A DNA stretch of 64,000 nucleotides from Brugia malayi (taxonomy: Eukaryota; Nematoda; Chromadorea; Rhabditida; Onchocercidae). The position numbers and the translations under genes are program-made. Shown piece after piece: positions 61,933-64,000 of the stretch. Location: the NCBI RefSeq assembly GCF_000002995.4, contig NW_025062478.1, positions 13,016,001 through 13,080,000 of the forward strand, read 5' to 3'. Under the pieces are notes generated by a model. It was not told where the DNA came from and did no database searches. It saw only the letters and a list, made by a program, of their open reading frames with translations. Numbering within the stretch: position 1 is the first letter of the stretch; every line of letters begins with the position of its first letter.

Positions 61933-62119
61933 AAGATTATAAGATAAGAAAAATGATTACATTTTGTTACAGTATTATTACTACCATAATCTATCATTAA
62001 ATTATACTTTTTTGTTTTATTTTATTTTTTGTTTTTAATAAATCAAACATTTCAATAATATTTTTTTTTATTTTCTTTGTATGACTTTCTCTTTCTATTT
62101 TTTTTCTCTTTTTTAATAT

Positions 62120-62152
62120 AATGTTAAGTAATAACAAATATTACTTAACATT
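62120..62152. repeat. Perfect short hairpin (14-bp arms)
   Basis: aatgttaagtaata (62120-62133) pairs with tattacttaacatt (62139-62152) around the five-base loop acaaa. Confidence 0.75.
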
Positions 62153-62419
62153 TATATAAGTTTATTCTATGTTTGTTTAATTACTATCATTTCTGTATAA
62201 TCATGATTGTATTATCACAATTTGCACAATTATCATGATTATATTAGTATTACGATTTTGTTTGCATAATAGTTAAATGAATAATGATCATAACTCAATA
62301 ATATTATCTCATTCGTCGTCATCATAATTTTATTCGTAAAACCGAAACATTTTTTTTTTTTTTAAGGAATGCAAATTCTATGATTTATCGACAATGGATA
62401 TTTGGTAATAATAGATGAT

Positions 62420-62506
62420 TAACCGGATCGAGAAAAGGAAATAAGCAGTAATGGCTAACCGGATCGGGCAAAAAGCATTAGTAGTTATAGATGACTAACC
62501 GGATCG
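62420..62506 (+). repeat. Three copies of an 11-bp motif taaccggatcg
   Basis: Exact copies at 62420-62430, 62456-62466 and 62496-62506, spaced 36 and 40 bp. Their surroundings share g(a/g)(t/c) before the motif and a purine-rich stretch after it. It is GC-rich compared with its surroundings. Confidence 0.8.
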
Positions 62507-64000
62507 GATAAAGGACATTGGCATTTTCCAGTTGAATTCGAAAATGATGTATTGAAATGTTTCTTATTGATTCTTTTTTTTCTTTTTGCATGGTATATGT
62601 GTATAATTTAATTTCAGGTTAAATTCAGGATAGATAATAAATTACATTTTCATATGTAATTTACTATAATATATTTCCATATGATACGGAATGATATAAA
62701 TTTGAATTGTTATTGCTAAAAAGCTAAAATGCTTTTACTATTTTTCTATTATTACTAAAAAATTTTTTATTATTATAAAAACTTATTATTAGTAGTATTA
62801 CTAAAAAATTTGCTATTACTAAAATGCTAAGTTTATAAATGATAAAAAAAAATTAAATTAAATTGGCTTAAAAAAAAAAACTCTTAGCTAATATAATTTT
62901 GCCCATACATTTATAAATTTTTCAAATCAAACTTCCCAGAGACTCTACCTACCTTACATATCAATCAATCATAGTGACCAAATGACCGACCACATTGGCG
63001 CAATTTGACATTTTAGCTTTAGCTAGCTTCATTATTTAATTTAGTATCCAAATACCATAAATCACAATTACCATTGTTTACTACCCTATAATTTCATCCA
63101 CATTCCCCTTCTCAATTCAATTCGATGAATTTAATTTGTTTACAACAAATATAAAATTCAGTAATAATTAAATCGTATTATTCGTATCAAATCAATTTTA
63201 GAATATCTTGTTTAAATAACAATTTTTCAAAAATATCAGAAATGACAAATGAATGAGTAAAAAAATTTTTTTTTCTGGAAATTTTATATAAATTAAAATT
63301 GTACATATTAATAAATAAAAATTTTCCTATTGTATGTAGCATTTTTAAGGAAGTATAAATTAATAATGAAAGTAAGTTAAAGTTAAATATATATATAAAT
63401 ATCAAAAGTAAAAGTAAAAGTATATGTATAATAATTGATGTCACATAAAATGAAATTTAGTTAATTGCTTATTTTACTTTACTAATTAATTATTTGCTTG
63501 AATCTTTTTATTGTTTAATCTTTTATTATGCAATTTTGTCCGGTTCTATCTTATTTGTTTTGTTTATTTGTTTGTTTTTTTTTTTTCTATTAATTGAATA
63601 TCATAATGCTATTTTGTATATATTAATTAAGAATGAATTGAAATGAAATGAAATGAATTTGTTGTAAATTTGTGATCGAACAACAAAATTATCAGTAATA
63701 CTTTATTTTATCATTATATTGTATAAATGAATGGTAATAATAAATTGACAAAAGATGAAAAATTTGCTGTATGTTATTAACATTTCAAAAAAAAACAAAG
63801 TTAATATAATTCAATGAGAGAGAGAGACAGAGAGATATGAAGAAATTAAAAAAAAATACTAAGCGAATCTATTTGAAAAGGAAAAGCTAAAAGTAAACAA
63901 ATAAACAAAAAGAAAAAAATGATAATTACCATACTGTACAAAAGTGATCATAATTTGTAATTAAATTTTCATAATGAAAAAAAGGAAAAAGTAATTTGAT

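Overview
The window looks like nuclear DNA of a filarial (onchocercid) nematode. It is very AT-rich, with short introns using GT/AG and T-rich 'tttcag' acceptors, some of them directly upstream of start codons as expected for spliced-leader trans-splicing. It contains the nematode telomere hexamer TTAGGC as an interstitial relic. It also contains a decayed block of Wolbachia-type bacterial genes (guaB, an alpha/beta hydrolase, a TPR protein, an ankyrin fragment, a gyrB fragment), as is usual for filarial genomes. All calls come from reading the sequence; no database was searched.

Layout. 1-5.6 kb: AT-rich DNA with one tRNA-Thr(AGT) gene. 5.7-20.9 kb: a young, duplicated locus of C2H2 zinc-finger genes. 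It has three two-exon genes on the minus strand (A 8.9-9.8 kb, B 12.0-13.0 kb, C 16.5-17.6 kb), one collapsed inverted copy (D, about 20.7 kb) and one eroded 3' remnant (E, about 16.0 kb). Genes A and B are bracketed by a 1.5-1.6 kb, nearly identical inverted repeat (5673-7294 and 14314-15819). C and D form a second, older inverted pair. 21.7-28.3 kb: nuclear Wolbachia transfer, full of stops and frameshifts, with a tRNA-like SINE cluster between two of its genes. 28.5-30.1 kb: about five copies of a ~310 bp repeat, two of them carrying TTAGGC-like runs.

31.3-55.8 kb is the single-copy gene-rich part. It holds the HRD1/SEL-11 ER ubiquitin ligase (minus, 10 exons, 616 aa), syntaxin-5 (minus, 9 exons, 405 aa), an MCFD2-like EF-hand ER-export receptor subunit (plus, 4 exons, 207 aa), an aldo-keto reductase (plus, 8 exons, 337 aa) and the mRNA cap guanine-N7 methyltransferase (plus, 10 exons, 371 aa). 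I joined the exons by hand; every gene model keeps frame across all junctions. HRD1, syntaxin-5 and MCFD2 all act in the early secretory pathway. The last two are divergently transcribed from one intergenic region that contains an unfolded-protein-response-like TGACGTGG site. 55.8-64 kb is AT-rich, low-complexity DNA with microsatellites and no gene I can support.

The most unusual content is the zinc-finger family. Each gene begins with a tiny exon that reads in phase as a signal-peptide-like sequence just after a possible SL acceptor. The next exon carries a TEPLDLS-type motif and then 5, 6 or 7 zinc fingers, depending on the copy.
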